Shown here: positions 1 through 9,134 of the stretch, one piece after another
How positions within the stretch are numbered: position 1 is the first letter of the stretch
Layout: every line of letters starts with the position of its first letter
From: Anaerobutyricum stercoris
Lineage (GTDB): Bacteria > Bacillota > Clostridia > Lachnospirales > Lachnospiraceae
Direction of reading: 5' to 3'
Length of the DNA: 64,000 nucleotides
NCBI GenBank assembly: GCA_019116455.1
Contig: DXBR01000049.1
Location: 37,426-101,425 of the forward strand
Program-made: the position numbers and the translations under genes
Notes under the pieces: model-generated
What the model was told of the DNA's origin: nothing
The model's database searches: none
The model's input: only the letters and a program-made list of their open reading frames with translations

Positions 1-1
1 T

Positions 2-625
2 CATGAGAAGATTACAGATCAGGAAGAGATTGAGAGAGTTGTGCCGGTCATTGAGGCAGTGAAGCGGCAGTTTGATGTGCCGGTTTCCCTCGATACGTAC
101 AAATATGAGGTGGCAAAAGCGGGACTTTCGGCAGGCGCGGATCTCATCAACGATATCTGGGGGCTGAAATGGGACGGACGTCTTGCTCCGCTTATTGCAG
201 AGAGCGGCGCGGCATGCTGCCTGATGCATAACAGAAAGCAGATGGATTATAAAGATTATCTGGCGGATTTTATGGATGATATGCGGGAAACCCTGCGGAT
301 CGCCGATGACGCCGGAATAAAACGGGAAAAAATCATGCTGGATCCGGGTGTGGGCTTTGCCTTTGCCAAAACCTACGAGCAGAATCTTTCTATTATAAAG
401 CATCTGGATCTTTTGAAAGAGTTTGGCCTTCCGGTTCTTCTGGGAACTTCGAGAAAATCTGTTATCGGTACGGCCCTTGATCTGCCGGTGGACGAAAGAG
501 AAGAAGGGACGGTGGCAACCACTGTTATGGGCCGGATGAAAGGGGCAACGATCTTCCGGGTTCATGATGTGAAGAAGAATTACCGCGCCATGAAGATGGC
601 GGAGGCGATTCTGGCGGCAGAGTGA
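2..625 (+). CDS. folP: dihydropteroate synthase, 5' end outside the window
   Basis: C-terminal part of dihydropteroate synthase, which joins p-aminobenzoate to hydroxymethyl-dihydropterin diphosphate in cytoplasmic folate synthesis. The reading frame is open from base 2, so the real start lies upstream; the GTG at 41 is not the likely start. Visible family signatures are PVSLDTYK, GADLINDIWG, the DPGVGFAF loop, LLGTSRKS and the terminal RVHDV segment, which form the second half of the TIM barrel and the sulfonamide/pABA and phosphate pocket. The N-terminal pterin-binding ESTRPG-type motif is missing only because of the window edge. It is followed 145 bp later by the folB-folK fusion, so this is a folate gene cluster. 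Confidence 0.95.
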   Translation, partial: HEKITDQEEIERVVPVIEAVKRQFDVPVSLDTYKYEVAKAGLSAGADLINDIWGLKWDGRLAPLIAESGAACCLMHNRKQMDYKDYLADFMDDMRETLRIADDAGIKREKIMLDPGVGFAFAKTYEQNLSIIKHLDLLKEFGLPVLLGTSRKSVIGTALDLPVDEREEGTVATTVMGRMKGATIFRVHDVKKNYRAMKMAEAILAAE

Positions 626-770
626 AGCCGCACAGAGGCAGCGACCGTTTCGCGATGATGGAATCGCCGCCGGTGAGGGCTGGCCTGCAAGGCAGGATTT
701 TGCGGGCGTATGCCGGCAAACGGCGAGCACGATAAATTTTGATAATAAATATAGAAACTTGGTGTAAAAA

Positions 771-1598
771 ATGGATAAAATAACAATTAAAAATCTGGAA
801 GTTTTCTGCAACCACGGCGTATATAAGGAAGAAAATATACTGGGGCAGAAGTTTCTGGTGAGTGCGGAGCTGTCTCTCTCCACCAGAAAGGCAGGACTGT
901 CCGACGCGCTGGAGGATTCCGTCAGCTATGGCGATGTGAGCCGTCTGATTACCGCGGAGATGAAAAAACAGAATGACAAGCTTCTGGAGCGCGCGGCGGA
1001 GCGGATCGCCGGACAGATCCTGAAAGAGTTTCCGCTGATCGATTCCGTGCGGATTGAAGTGAAGAAGCCGTGGGCGCCGGTGATGATGCATCTGGATTAC
1101 GCCTCGGTGTCCATCGAGAGAGGATGGCACCGGGTGTACGTGGGAGTCGGCTCCAACATGGGAGAACGGCAGGCGTGGATCGATATGGCGGCGGAAGCGC
1201 TGCGGTCTGACGGAAATAACCGGAATTTCCGGTCGGCGCAGGTCATCGAGACAGAACCGTATGGCTATCTGGAGCAGGATAAGTTTTTGAATACGGTATT
1301 TACCTTTGAAACTCTGTATGAGCCGGAAGAACTGCTGCTCCGAATGCAGGAAATTGAAAAGGAAGCGCACAGGGAGAGGAAGATTCACTGGGGTCCGCGG
1401 ACTCTTGATCTGGATTTGCTGCTCTATGACAACCGGATAACAGAAAGTCCGGTACTTACGATACCGCATCCGGAGATGACGAAGAGGCTCTTTGTGCTCA
1501 TTCCGCTGTGTGAGCTGAATCCTCACGGTGTGCATCCGCTGTACCGGAAACGTTTTGCAGAATATAAGGAAGCTCTGGAACAGCAGGAGAATAAATAA
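771..1598 (+). CDS. folKB: dihydroneopterin aldolase / HPPK fusion
   Basis: Bifunctional folate enzyme of 275 residues. Residues 1-118 are a FolB-type dihydroneopterin aldolase (MDKITIKNLEVFCNHGVY start, LLERAAERIA helix, VRIEVKKPWAPV end). Residues about 122-275 are FolK (6-hydroxymethyl-7,8-dihydropterin pyrophosphokinase), with VGVGSNMGERQ, the HWGPRTLDLDLLLYDN catalytic stretch with its paired Asp residues, and IPHPEMTKRLFVLIPL. The two domains catalyse consecutive steps feeding FolP, encoded just upstream. Such fusions are known in clostridia. The ATG at 771 has only a weak purine stretch before it, but it gives a complete FolB N-terminus. Confidence 0.95.
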   Translation: MDKITIKNLEVFCNHGVYKEENILGQKFLVSAELSLSTRKAGLSDALEDSVSYGDVSRLITAEMKKQNDKLLERAAERIAGQILKEFPLIDSVRIEVKKPWAPVMMHLDYASVSIERGWHRVYVGVGSNMGERQAWIDMAAEALRSDGNNRNFRSAQVIETEPYGYLEQDKFLNTVFTFETLYEPEELLLRMQEIEKEAHRERKIHWGPRTLDLDLLLYDNRITESPVLTIPHPEMTKRLFVLIPLCELNPHGVHPLYRKRFAEYKEALEQQENK

Positions 1599-1636
1599 AA
1601 AGAATCAGGCAGAAGTATTGATAGAGGAACTGTTAA

Positions 1637-2779
1637 ATGGATAAGATAAAGAAAGATATCAGACAGGTAAGAGAAAATATCAACGAGATAGATTATAAGA
1701 TTGCGGAACTGTTCGAAAAACGCATGAAATGCGCCGCAGAGCTGGCGGAGGCCAAGAAGGAGATCGGAGCTCCCATTTATGATAAAAACAGAGAGGATGA
1801 GAAACTGGCGGATATCACCAGAAACCGTTCCAATCCATTTATTGTAAAGGGACTTGAAGAGATTTTTATTCAGATGATGTCCATCAGCAGAAAATACCAG
1901 TACCATCTGGTGCATCAAAGAGACCGGTACATTGAAAATTATTTTACTGAAGTGCCGGAACTGGTAATGTTTCCCGATACAAGGGTAGTCTACGCCGGCG
2001 TGCCGGGATCGTTTACCTGCATGGCCTGTGAGAAGTTTTTCGGGAGAGATATTGACCACTATGGAGTGGCGCAGTTTAAAGAGGTGGCGATGGCGTTGAA
2101 CGAGGGAGAGGCCGATTACGGCGTGCTTCCTATTGAAAATTCTTCCGCCGGTGACGTGGCGGGTGTATACAATATCCTTTTGGAGCACGATGTCTGCATT
2201 GTGGGCGAAGTTTTTGTGAAAGTCGACCATTGCCTTTTAGGCTGTCCGGGTAGTAAAATAGAAGAGATTGAGACAGTATATTCTCATCCGCAGGGATTAA
2301 TGCAGTGCGCCCCGTATCTGGAAAAACTGGGCGTGGAGCAAAAAAGTGTGGAGAATACAGCCATTGCGGCGGAGATGATCGCAAAAAGAAATAATCCGCG
2401 GGAGGCAGCCATCGCCAGCCGGCGTGCTGCTGAACTTTACGGGCTTGATATTCTGGAGGAAAGTATTAACTTTGACGCCAGCAATGAGACCCGCTTTGTT
2501 ATTCTTTCTAAAAAACGTCAGTATACGAAGGATGCTTCAAAGATCAGTATCTCCTTTGCGGTTCTCCATGAGAGCGGAACCCTTTATAATATACTCTCAC
2601 ATTTTATCTACAATGATTTGAACCTGAGCCATATTGAGTCAGTGCCGCTGCCGGATCGCCAGTGGGAATATCGCTTTTATGTAGATATCAGCGGCAATCT
2701 GCACGATGCGGAGGTGCGCAACGCTCTGCAGGGAGTAAGGGCGGAGGCGGCTAATTTCAGAATTCTCGGTAATTACTGA
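1637..2779 (+). CDS. pheA: chorismate mutase / prephenate dehydratase (P-protein)
   Basis: Bifunctional enzyme of phenylalanine synthesis, 380 residues. Residues 1-90 form an AroQ-type chorismate mutase (INEIDYKIAELFEKRMKCA; DKNREDEKLADI). Residues about 110-285 are prephenate dehydratase, with YAGVPGSFTCMAC, DYGVLPIENSSAG and the NETRFVIL catalytic segment, whose Thr-Arg-Phe is the family hallmark. Residues about 300-375 are an ACT domain with NLSHIESVPLP, close to the ESRP phenylalanine-binding motif, so feedback inhibition by phenylalanine is expected. The ribosome site is GAGGAAC ahead of ATG. It lies 38 bp after folKB and may be cotranscribed with it; no leader attenuator or T-box was recognised. 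Confidence 0.95.
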   Translation: MDKIKKDIRQVRENINEIDYKIAELFEKRMKCAAELAEAKKEIGAPIYDKNREDEKLADITRNRSNPFIVKGLEEIFIQMMSISRKYQYHLVHQRDRYIENYFTEVPELVMFPDTRVVYAGVPGSFTCMACEKFFGRDIDHYGVAQFKEVAMALNEGEADYGVLPIENSSAGDVAGVYNILLEHDVCIVGEVFVKVDHCLLGCPGSKIEEIETVYSHPQGLMQCAPYLEKLGVEQKSVENTAIAAEMIAKRNNPREAAIASRRAAELYGLDILEESINFDASNETRFVILSKKRQYTKDASKISISFAVLHESGTLYNILSHFIYNDLNLSHIESVPLPDRQWEYRFYVDISGNLHDAEVRNALQGVRAEAANFRILGNY

Positions 2780-2871
2780 TCGTGGCGGAACTGCCGCGGT
2801 CACATGCTGAGTGTGAGTAGAATGCCGGTGCTGCCTCCGGCGATGAAAATAATTTTGGAGTAGGATAATAA

Positions 2872-5367
2872 ATGGATATAAAAAAGATTCGCAGATTTAT
2901 ACCGCAGAAAAAAGACCCGATGAGCAAAAAAGAAAAAATGATTCTGGGAGTACGGATTGCAGTTGTAGCTGTACTGTTCTTTTTCATGTGGTATCTGTGC
3001 CATAATTTCATGGATTATCAGAAAAACGCCACCAGTCAGGTTAATAAATACAGGGTGGATCAGGTGTGCCTGTTATCAGAAGGCAGCGTGGTCAATCAGA
3101 ATTTCGTGGCGAAGCATACCCATTTAAAAACAGTCAAGCTTTATTTCAGCAACGATTATACCGGAGTGGCAAAGGGAAAGCTGGTTTTCAACATTATTGA
3201 CCGTCAGACGGGGGAAAGTGTTTCCCGGGTGTCTAAAAAGATCAGTAATCTCATGGATAATGATTATACGGAGTTCAAGACAGATGTGCAGCTCCAGAAA
3301 GGTAATGAATATTCCATTCAGATTTCCACAGTGGGAACGGAGTCCGGCAAGGAGCCTATCGTCTATCAGTGGAGTACCAGAGAGAGCGGTTTTCAGGGCA
3401 AGCTGCAGGTGAACCGGGTGGAACAGCAGAAATATCTGGTGGCCCAGTTCTATTATCCGGTGACGATCTATCAGCAGTGGGTGGGAATCTGTGCTTTGCT
3501 GGGACTGGTGATCCTCCTCGTGTTGTTTCCGATTCCGGCTCCGGAGAGAGTAAAGACGGTTATTGGATATGCGTTATTCTTTGCAGCCCCCGTGTTTACT
3601 TTCTGGTTTGTGGAGAGATTTACCAATAATTCCATAACAAGGATCAATGCGGCAGAATTCTGGCTGAATGTTTTAGTCTATTATCTGTTTTTTGGAATTT
3701 TATATCTGATTTTCGTATCGAGGAAGGCGGCCGTAACCATCGGAACCATATTTTTCTACGTGGTCGGTCTGGCCAACTACTATGTTCTCAATTTTAAAGG
3801 CGCGCCAATTGTGCCGTCTGACATCATGTCTGCTTCTACCGCAGCCGGAGTTGCAGAAAATTATACCTACAGTATTCAGCCGATATTCGTGTGGAATGCG
3901 TTATTCCTTCTGCTGTATCTCGCCGTCCTGTGGCGGTGTCCGATGAGGAAAAAGACCGGATGGAAGAAACGTCTTATCATGGGATGTGTCATCGCCCTGT
4001 CGGTGAGCGTCCTCGGCTATTTTGTCGTGGAAGAGAGAACGCTCAGAAGCTACGGCATCAAAAATAATGTCTGGGATCAGAAAAAGGGCTACGCTAAAAA
4101 CGGTTTCTTTTTCGGATTTGTGCTGAACATGAATTCACTGGTGCAGGATAAGCCGGATGATTATTCCGCGGAGGCGGCGGCGGATATTGCGGCCAGATAT
4201 GAAGAAGAGTTCGCCAATGAAGAAGAGAAGAAGGACGGACGCCTTGAGACTTCGGACGGCACAAGACCGAATATCATCGCTATCATGAATGAGGCGTTTT
4301 CTGATCTGTCGGTGGTGGGAGATTTTACCACGAATCAGGATTATATGCCGTTTATCCATAATCTTGAGGAGGATACTATCAAGGGCAATCTGTATATGTC
4401 CATTTTTGGTTCCGGTACCTGCAATTCTGAATTTGAATTTCTCACCGGCAATACCATGGCATTTCTGCAAAACGGCATTATAGCATATACGCAGGTAGTG
4501 AAAGATAAACTGCCGAATCTTACCTATACTTTAAAACAGCAGGGATACAAAGGCAATGTGGCTTTGCATCCGTATCTGGCGTCCGGATGGAACAGACCGG
4601 AGGTATACGGATATATGGGCTTTGAGCATTTTTACAGTGAGAGCGATTTTACCAATCCTCTTATGTACCGGAAATACATTTCCGATCAGTCCAACATGGA
4701 AAAAATTATTGAACTCTATGAGGAAAGGAAAAACACTTCAAAGCCATTTTATCTTTTCAATGTCACTATGCAGAATCACGGCGGCTTTGATAAGAGCTAC
4801 AGTAATTTTACCAACGATGTGCAGATTACCGATAATCATAAAAATGAACAGGCGGAACAATACCTGTCTCTGGTCAAAAAGACCGATGAAGCATTTCAAT
4901 ACCTTGTAGAGTATTTTTCCGAGGTGGATGAGCCGACTATCATTGTGATGTTCGGAGACCACCAGCCGGCGGTGACCAGCCGTTTTTATGACAGCATTTT
5001 TGGCAAATCATCGGACGAGCTCACATCGGAGGAACTGATGAAAAAATATCAGACGCCGTTTATTATATGGGCCAATTATGATATTGAGGAGACAACTATC
5101 GAGAAGATGAGCGCCAATTATCTGAGCGCTTACGTGATGCAGGAAGCAGGACTTAAGATGACTCCTTATCAGAAGTTCCTCATGCGTCTTTATGAGAAGC
5201 TTCCGGTGCTGAGCGCCATGGGCGCCTACGATGCGGAGGGTAATTATTATGAATCTGCGAAAGAAACACCGTACAACGATATGGTGCAGGAGTACCAGAT
5301 TCTTCAATATAATAATTTAATTGATACTGACCACACTGTAAATTCTTTCTTTTATTTGAAAGAGTAA
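2872..5367 (+). CDS. LTA synthase-family membrane sulfatase
   Basis: Membrane phosphoglycerol-transferase-like protein of 831 residues. One transmembrane helix (about 24-46) is followed by an extracytoplasmic region of about 150 residues, then several helices (about 200-390) and a C-terminal sulfatase domain (about 465-770). The sulfatase fold shows RPNIIAIMNEAFSD, the FGSGTCNSEFEFLTG segment carrying the likely nucleophilic Thr, and IIVMFGDHQPAV with metal-binding Asp and His. This is the LtaS/OpgB-like alkaline phosphatase superfamily, which moves glycerol phosphate onto surface polymers. The extra domain between helices 1 and 2 is not part of classical LtaS, so the exact acceptor is uncertain. 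The ribosome site is GGAG before ATG. Confidence 0.85.
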   Translation: MDIKKIRRFIPQKKDPMSKKEKMILGVRIAVVAVLFFFMWYLCHNFMDYQKNATSQVNKYRVDQVCLLSEGSVVNQNFVAKHTHLKTVKLYFSNDYTGVAKGKLVFNIIDRQTGESVSRVSKKISNLMDNDYTEFKTDVQLQKGNEYSIQISTVGTESGKEPIVYQWSTRESGFQGKLQVNRVEQQKYLVAQFYYPVTIYQQWVGICALLGLVILLVLFPIPAPERVKTVIGYALFFAAPVFTFWFVERFTNNSITRINAAEFWLNVLVYYLFFGILYLIFVSRKAAVTIGTIFFYVVGLANYYVLNFKGAPIVPSDIMSASTAAGVAENYTYSIQPIFVWNALFLLLYLAVLWRCPMRKKTGWKKRLIMGCVIALSVSVLGYFVVEERTLRSYGIKNNVWDQKKGYAKNGFFFGFVLNMNSLVQDKPDDYSAEAAADIAARYEEEFANEEEKKDGRLETSDGTRPNIIAIMNEAFSDLSVVGDFTTNQDYMPFIHNLEEDTIKGNLYMSIFGSGTCNSEFEFLTGNTMAFLQNGIIAYTQVVKDKLPNLTYTLKQQGYKGNVALHPYLASGWNRPEVYGYMGFEHFYSESDFTNPLMYRKYISDQSNMEKIIELYEERKNTSKPFYLFNVTMQNHGGFDKSYSNFTNDVQITDNHKNEQAEQYLSLVKKTDEAFQYLVEYFSEVDEPTIIVMFGDHQPAVTSRFYDSIFGKSSDELTSEELMKKYQTPFIIWANYDIEETTIEKMSANYLSAYVMQEAGLKMTPYQKFLMRLYEKLPVLSAMGAYDAEGNYYESAKETPYNDMVQEYQILQYNNLIDTDHTVNSFFYLKE

Positions 5368-5377
5368 GGAGGAGCAA

Positions 5378-6913
5378 ATGAGATATTCCAGTTATGCAGC
5401 TATAGTGATTGGCTCTAAAAATCTCCTGATGAAGATTTATGAGATTTCGCAGGCCAGCGGCATTCGGGAAATTAACAGAGTATGCCATGAATATGAGCTG
5501 GGCAAAGAAGCTTATGGCACCGGGCGGATTTCCTTTCCGCAGATTGAGGAAATCAGCGACGTACTGAATAATTTCCTGCAGATTATGAAGGAATATGATG
5601 TTAAAGACTACCAGTGCTATGCTACCAGCGCTATCCGCAATGCAAGGAATCAGCTTTCTGTCCTGAATCAGATCAAGATCCGGACGGGGATTACTGTACA
5701 GATGCTTTCCAATTCCGAGCTGCGTTTTCTGATGTACAAAGGAATTCAGGTGTCTGAAATTGACTTTGACCACATTATTGAGAAAAATACGGCCATTCTG
5801 GACATCGGTTCCGGAAGCGTGCAGGTATCTCTTTTTGATAAGCAGGCGCTGTACCTGACGCAGAATATGGCCATTGGAACAGTAAAGATTCTGGAGATTC
5901 TGGAGTCTGTGGAACATAACGCCCTGGATTATATTTCCGTCATGGAAGAGTATATCCAGTATGAAATCGATATGTTCCGCAATACGTATCTGAAGGATAA
6001 GGCCATAAAAAATGTGGTGGCTATCGGTGATGAGATTAAAAATCTTAAGAAAATCGTACCGGAACTGAATCCTTCTCTTACATTAAACTATGAAGAAATA
6101 TGTTATATTTTTAAGAAGATAAAAAAAGCATCCTATCAGGATCTGGCAGTACAGTACGGTATGTCCATCGAGGATGCCAGAATGACGCTGCCATCGGTTA
6201 TTATCTATAAGAAGTTCCTGGAACTTTCCAAAGCAGATACCGTCTATATCTGTGATACGGATCTCTGTGACGGAAGCGTGGTGGACTATGCGTTAAAATC
6301 AAATAAGATCAAGATCAATCATGACTATTATCAGGATATTATCGCGTCAGTAAAATATATCGGAAAACGCTATCGTTCCAACAAGGTGCATGCGGAATAT
6401 GTATCCGAGCTTGCGTGCGAGATTTTTGACAGGACGGTAAAATTCCACGGTCTGTCAAAACGTGACCGCCTGATTCTGGAGATTTCCGCGATTCTTCATG
6501 ATATAGGTAAATATGTCAATATGAATCAGCCGGGACAGAACGGCTATCAGCTCATCATTTCCACAGAGATCATGGGAATTTCACACAGAGAGAGACAGGA
6601 AGTGGCGAATGTGGTGCGGTATAATACGGAATTCCTGCCGGAGACAGACCGCCTGGAAAGTGTTTTCCTTCGGGAAGAATATCTGCGTATCGCGAAGCTT
6701 TCCGCCATTCTGCGTCTTGCCAATGCTCTGGACAGGGGACATGGACAGAAATATCAGAACAGGAACATCGTGCGAAAAGGCAAAGAGCTGATTATCACGG
6801 TGGAGTCTGATCAGGATATTACATTGGAGATCAGCCTCTTTGAAAAGAAGGCAAAATATTTCAATGAAATTTTAGGCGTAAAACCGGTACTTAAACAGAA
6901 AAGAGTATTTTAG
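5378..6913 (+). CDS. Ppx/GppA family phosphatase-like protein with HD domain
   Basis: 511 residues. The N-terminal part (about 1-300) is the Ppx/GppA actin-like fold, with TSAIRNARN, the SNSELRFLMYKG segment carrying the presumed catalytic Glu, and the second phosphate loop DIGSGSVQVSLFD. Residues about 330-480 carry an HD domain (SAILHDIGKYVNM). The family cleaves inorganic polyphosphate or (p)ppGpp. The first phosphate loop is odd: AAIVIGSKN replaces the usual AAIDIGSNS, so the conserved Asp is a Val. It starts 11 bp after the sulfatase gene behind AAGGAGGAG, and polyphosphate kinase follows 65 bp later. That pairing favours a role in polyphosphate turnover, but the altered loop leaves activity open. 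Confidence 0.85.
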   Translation: MRYSSYAAIVIGSKNLLMKIYEISQASGIREINRVCHEYELGKEAYGTGRISFPQIEEISDVLNNFLQIMKEYDVKDYQCYATSAIRNARNQLSVLNQIKIRTGITVQMLSNSELRFLMYKGIQVSEIDFDHIIEKNTAILDIGSGSVQVSLFDKQALYLTQNMAIGTVKILEILESVEHNALDYISVMEEYIQYEIDMFRNTYLKDKAIKNVVAIGDEIKNLKKIVPELNPSLTLNYEEICYIFKKIKKASYQDLAVQYGMSIEDARMTLPSVIIYKKFLELSKADTVYICDTDLCDGSVVDYALKSNKIKINHDYYQDIIASVKYIGKRYRSNKVHAEYVSELACEIFDRTVKFHGLSKRDRLILEISAILHDIGKYVNMNQPGQNGYQLIISTEIMGISHRERQEVANVVRYNTEFLPETDRLESVFLREEYLRIAKLSAILRLANALDRGHGQKYQNRNIVRKGKELIITVESDQDITLEISLFEKKAKYFNEILGVKPVLKQKRVF

Positions 6914-6978
6914 TATATTGTTGCGGCGACACTGTTCTTATGGATTGCGTGTGTGTTGAAGCAAAGAAAGGAATAACC

Positions 6979-9114
6979 ATGGCAGAAAAAATTGTTTTTG
7001 ATCAACCAAGTAATTTTAGTAACCGTGAATTAAGCTGGATGGAGTTTAACAAACGAATTCTTGGCGAAGCAAAGGATAAAAAGAATCCTCTTTTTGAGCG
7101 GATGAAGTTTTTGAGTATTACCGCTTCTAATCTGGATGAATTCTTCATGGTAAGAATCGCATCCCTGAAAGATATGGTAAATGCACAATATGACAAGAGG
7201 GATATCGCGGGAATGACGGCTCTTGAACAGTTGGAAGCCCTCTATAAAGTAACTCATGAGTTCATTGAGAAACAGTATTCTGTATACACCCGTTCCCTGC
7301 TTCCGAAGCTGCGGGACGCTGGATTGTGGATCGTAAACTATGATGAGCTGACGGAGGACGAGGTGGAGTATCTGGATCAGTATTTCCACAAAAATGTGTA
7401 TCCGGTGCTGACGCCGATGGCCATTGATTCCTCCCGTCCGTTCCCTCTTATACAGAATAAGACGCTGAATATCGCGGCGCTTATAGAGAATAAGGGAAAG
7501 AAAGCCAAAAAAGAGTATGACGTGGCAACGGTACAGGTACCTTCCGTGCTTCCGAGAATTATCACTCTGCCGAAAAACGAAGAGGGAACTACGAGGATCG
7601 TGCTTCTTGAGACATTGATCGAGCATTTCCTGCCGGATTTATTTTTAAATCATGAGATCATCTGCTCCAGTTCTTACCGTATCATGCGGAACGCGGATCT
7701 GGACATTGAAGAAGACGAGGCGGAAGATCTGCTCAAGGAGATTGAAAAACAGTTAAAAAAACGTCAGTGGGGCGAGGTCATCAAGTTTGAATATGAAGAC
7801 CGGATGGACAAGCGTCTGGTGAAATACTTAAAGAAACAGTTTAAAGTGCATACGGACGATATGTATGCGGTAAACGGCCCGCTGGATCTGACTTTCCTCA
7901 TGAAATGTTACGGTCTGGAAGGATTCCAGGAATACAAAGAGAAGCCGTACGTGCCGCAGATCACGCCGGAACTGCGGGCTGACAGGAACATTTTCGAGCA
8001 GATCAGAAAGGGAGACGTGCTTCTCCATCATCCATATGAGAGCTTTGATCCGGTGGTCGCTTTTATCCGCCAGGCAGCGGAAGATGAAGATGTGCTGGCT
8101 ATCAAACAGACACTCTATCGTGTCAGCGGACATTCTCCGATCGTCTCCGCCCTTGCTCTTGCGGCGGAAAATGGAAAACAGGTTACGGTGCTTGTGGAGC
8201 TGAAAGCGAGATTTGATGAGGAAAACAACATCAACTGGGCGAAAAAACTGGAAAAAGCCGGCTGCCATGTTATTTACGGCCTTGTAGGATTGAAAACGCA
8301 CTGTAAGATCGCGCTGGTTGTCCGCAGAGAATCCGACGGTATCCGTCGTTATGTACATCTGGGAACCGGAAACTATAATGATTCCACAGCGAAGCAATAT
8401 ACAGATACCGGTATGTTTACCTGCCGGGACGCCTACGGCGAAGATGCGACGGCAGTCTTCAATATGCTGAGCGGATATTCAGAGCCGGCAAGATGGAACC
8501 GTCTGCTGGTGGCTCCGATCTGGATGAAAAAACGTTTCCTTCAGCTGATCAAGAGAGAGACCGAGAATGCCAAAGCAGGAAAAGAAGCGCACATTATCGC
8601 AAAATGTAATTCCCTCTGTGACAAGAAGATCATCCTTGCCCTGTATGAAGCATCTGCGGCAGGCGTGCAGATCGATCTTATCGTGCGCGGTATCTGCTGT
8701 CTTGTTGTGGGAATTCCGGGTATCAGTGAGAATATCCGCGTCCGCTCTATTGTAGGAAGCTTCCTGGAGCATGCCAGAATCTTTTCTTTCTATAATGACG
8801 GGCATGAAGAGCTTTATATGGGAAGCGCGGACTGGATGCCTAGAAATCTGGACCGCCGTGTGGAGATTGTGTTCCCGATTGAGGATGAGGAGCTGAAGAA
8901 AAAAGCGAGACATATTCTGGATCTGCAGCTGGCAGATACCATGAAGGCTCACTGCCTGCAGCCGGATAACAGCTATCAGAAAGTAGACAAAAGAGGAAAG
9001 GTTCTTTTGGAAGCGCAGAAAGAATTCTGTCGGGAAGCCATGGAGAGAAATCAGGTGCAGCCGACAGTGCCGAAACGCCATTTTGAGCCTGGAATGGCGC
9101 CGGAACATAAATAA
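6979..9114 (+). CDS. ppk1: polyphosphate kinase 1
   Basis: RNA-degradosome/Ppk1 family enzyme, 711 residues, reversibly making polyphosphate from ATP. The four-domain layout is complete: N-terminal helical domain (NRELSWMEFNKRIL), head domain (TPMAIDSSRPFPLI), and two phospholipase-D-like C domains. GLKTHCKIALVVRRE carries the autophosphorylated His. YVHLGTGNYND and SFLEHARIFSFYNDG (second catalytic His) are also present. The ATG at 6979 is preferred over one at 6940 because GAAAGGA lies at the right distance and the protein then begins MAEKIVFDQPSNFSNREL as in relatives. It sits directly after the Ppx/GppA-like gene. Confidence 0.95.
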   Translation: MAEKIVFDQPSNFSNRELSWMEFNKRILGEAKDKKNPLFERMKFLSITASNLDEFFMVRIASLKDMVNAQYDKRDIAGMTALEQLEALYKVTHEFIEKQYSVYTRSLLPKLRDAGLWIVNYDELTEDEVEYLDQYFHKNVYPVLTPMAIDSSRPFPLIQNKTLNIAALIENKGKKAKKEYDVATVQVPSVLPRIITLPKNEEGTTRIVLLETLIEHFLPDLFLNHEIICSSSYRIMRNADLDIEEDEAEDLLKEIEKQLKKRQWGEVIKFEYEDRMDKRLVKYLKKQFKVHTDDMYAVNGPLDLTFLMKCYGLEGFQEYKEKPYVPQITPELRADRNIFEQIRKGDVLLHHPYESFDPVVAFIRQAAEDEDVLAIKQTLYRVSGHSPIVSALALAAENGKQVTVLVELKARFDEENNINWAKKLEKAGCHVIYGLVGLKTHCKIALVVRRESDGIRRYVHLGTGNYNDSTAKQYTDTGMFTCRDAYGEDATAVFNMLSGYSEPARWNRLLVAPIWMKKRFLQLIKRETENAKAGKEAHIIAKCNSLCDKKIILALYEASAAGVQIDLIVRGICCLVVGIPGISENIRVRSIVGSFLEHARIFSFYNDGHEELYMGSADWMPRNLDRRVEIVFPIEDEELKKKARHILDLQLADTMKAHCLQPDNSYQKVDKRGKVLLEAQKEFCREAMERNQVQPTVPKRHFEPGMAPEHK

Positions 9115-9134
9115 ATACGGAGGAATCGTGATCT

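Noticed and set aside
525..1535. 336-residue open frame on the minus strand across folP-folKB
   Set aside because: It lies opposite two clear folate enzymes, has no family features and no ribosome site; a shadow frame.
1599..1636. T-box or attenuator upstream of pheA
   Set aside because: Only 38 bp lie between folKB and pheA, too short, and no leader structure is seen.
6940..6978. Longer start for ppk1
   Set aside because: The 13 extra residues are not family-like, and the GAAAGGA site serves the ATG at 6979.
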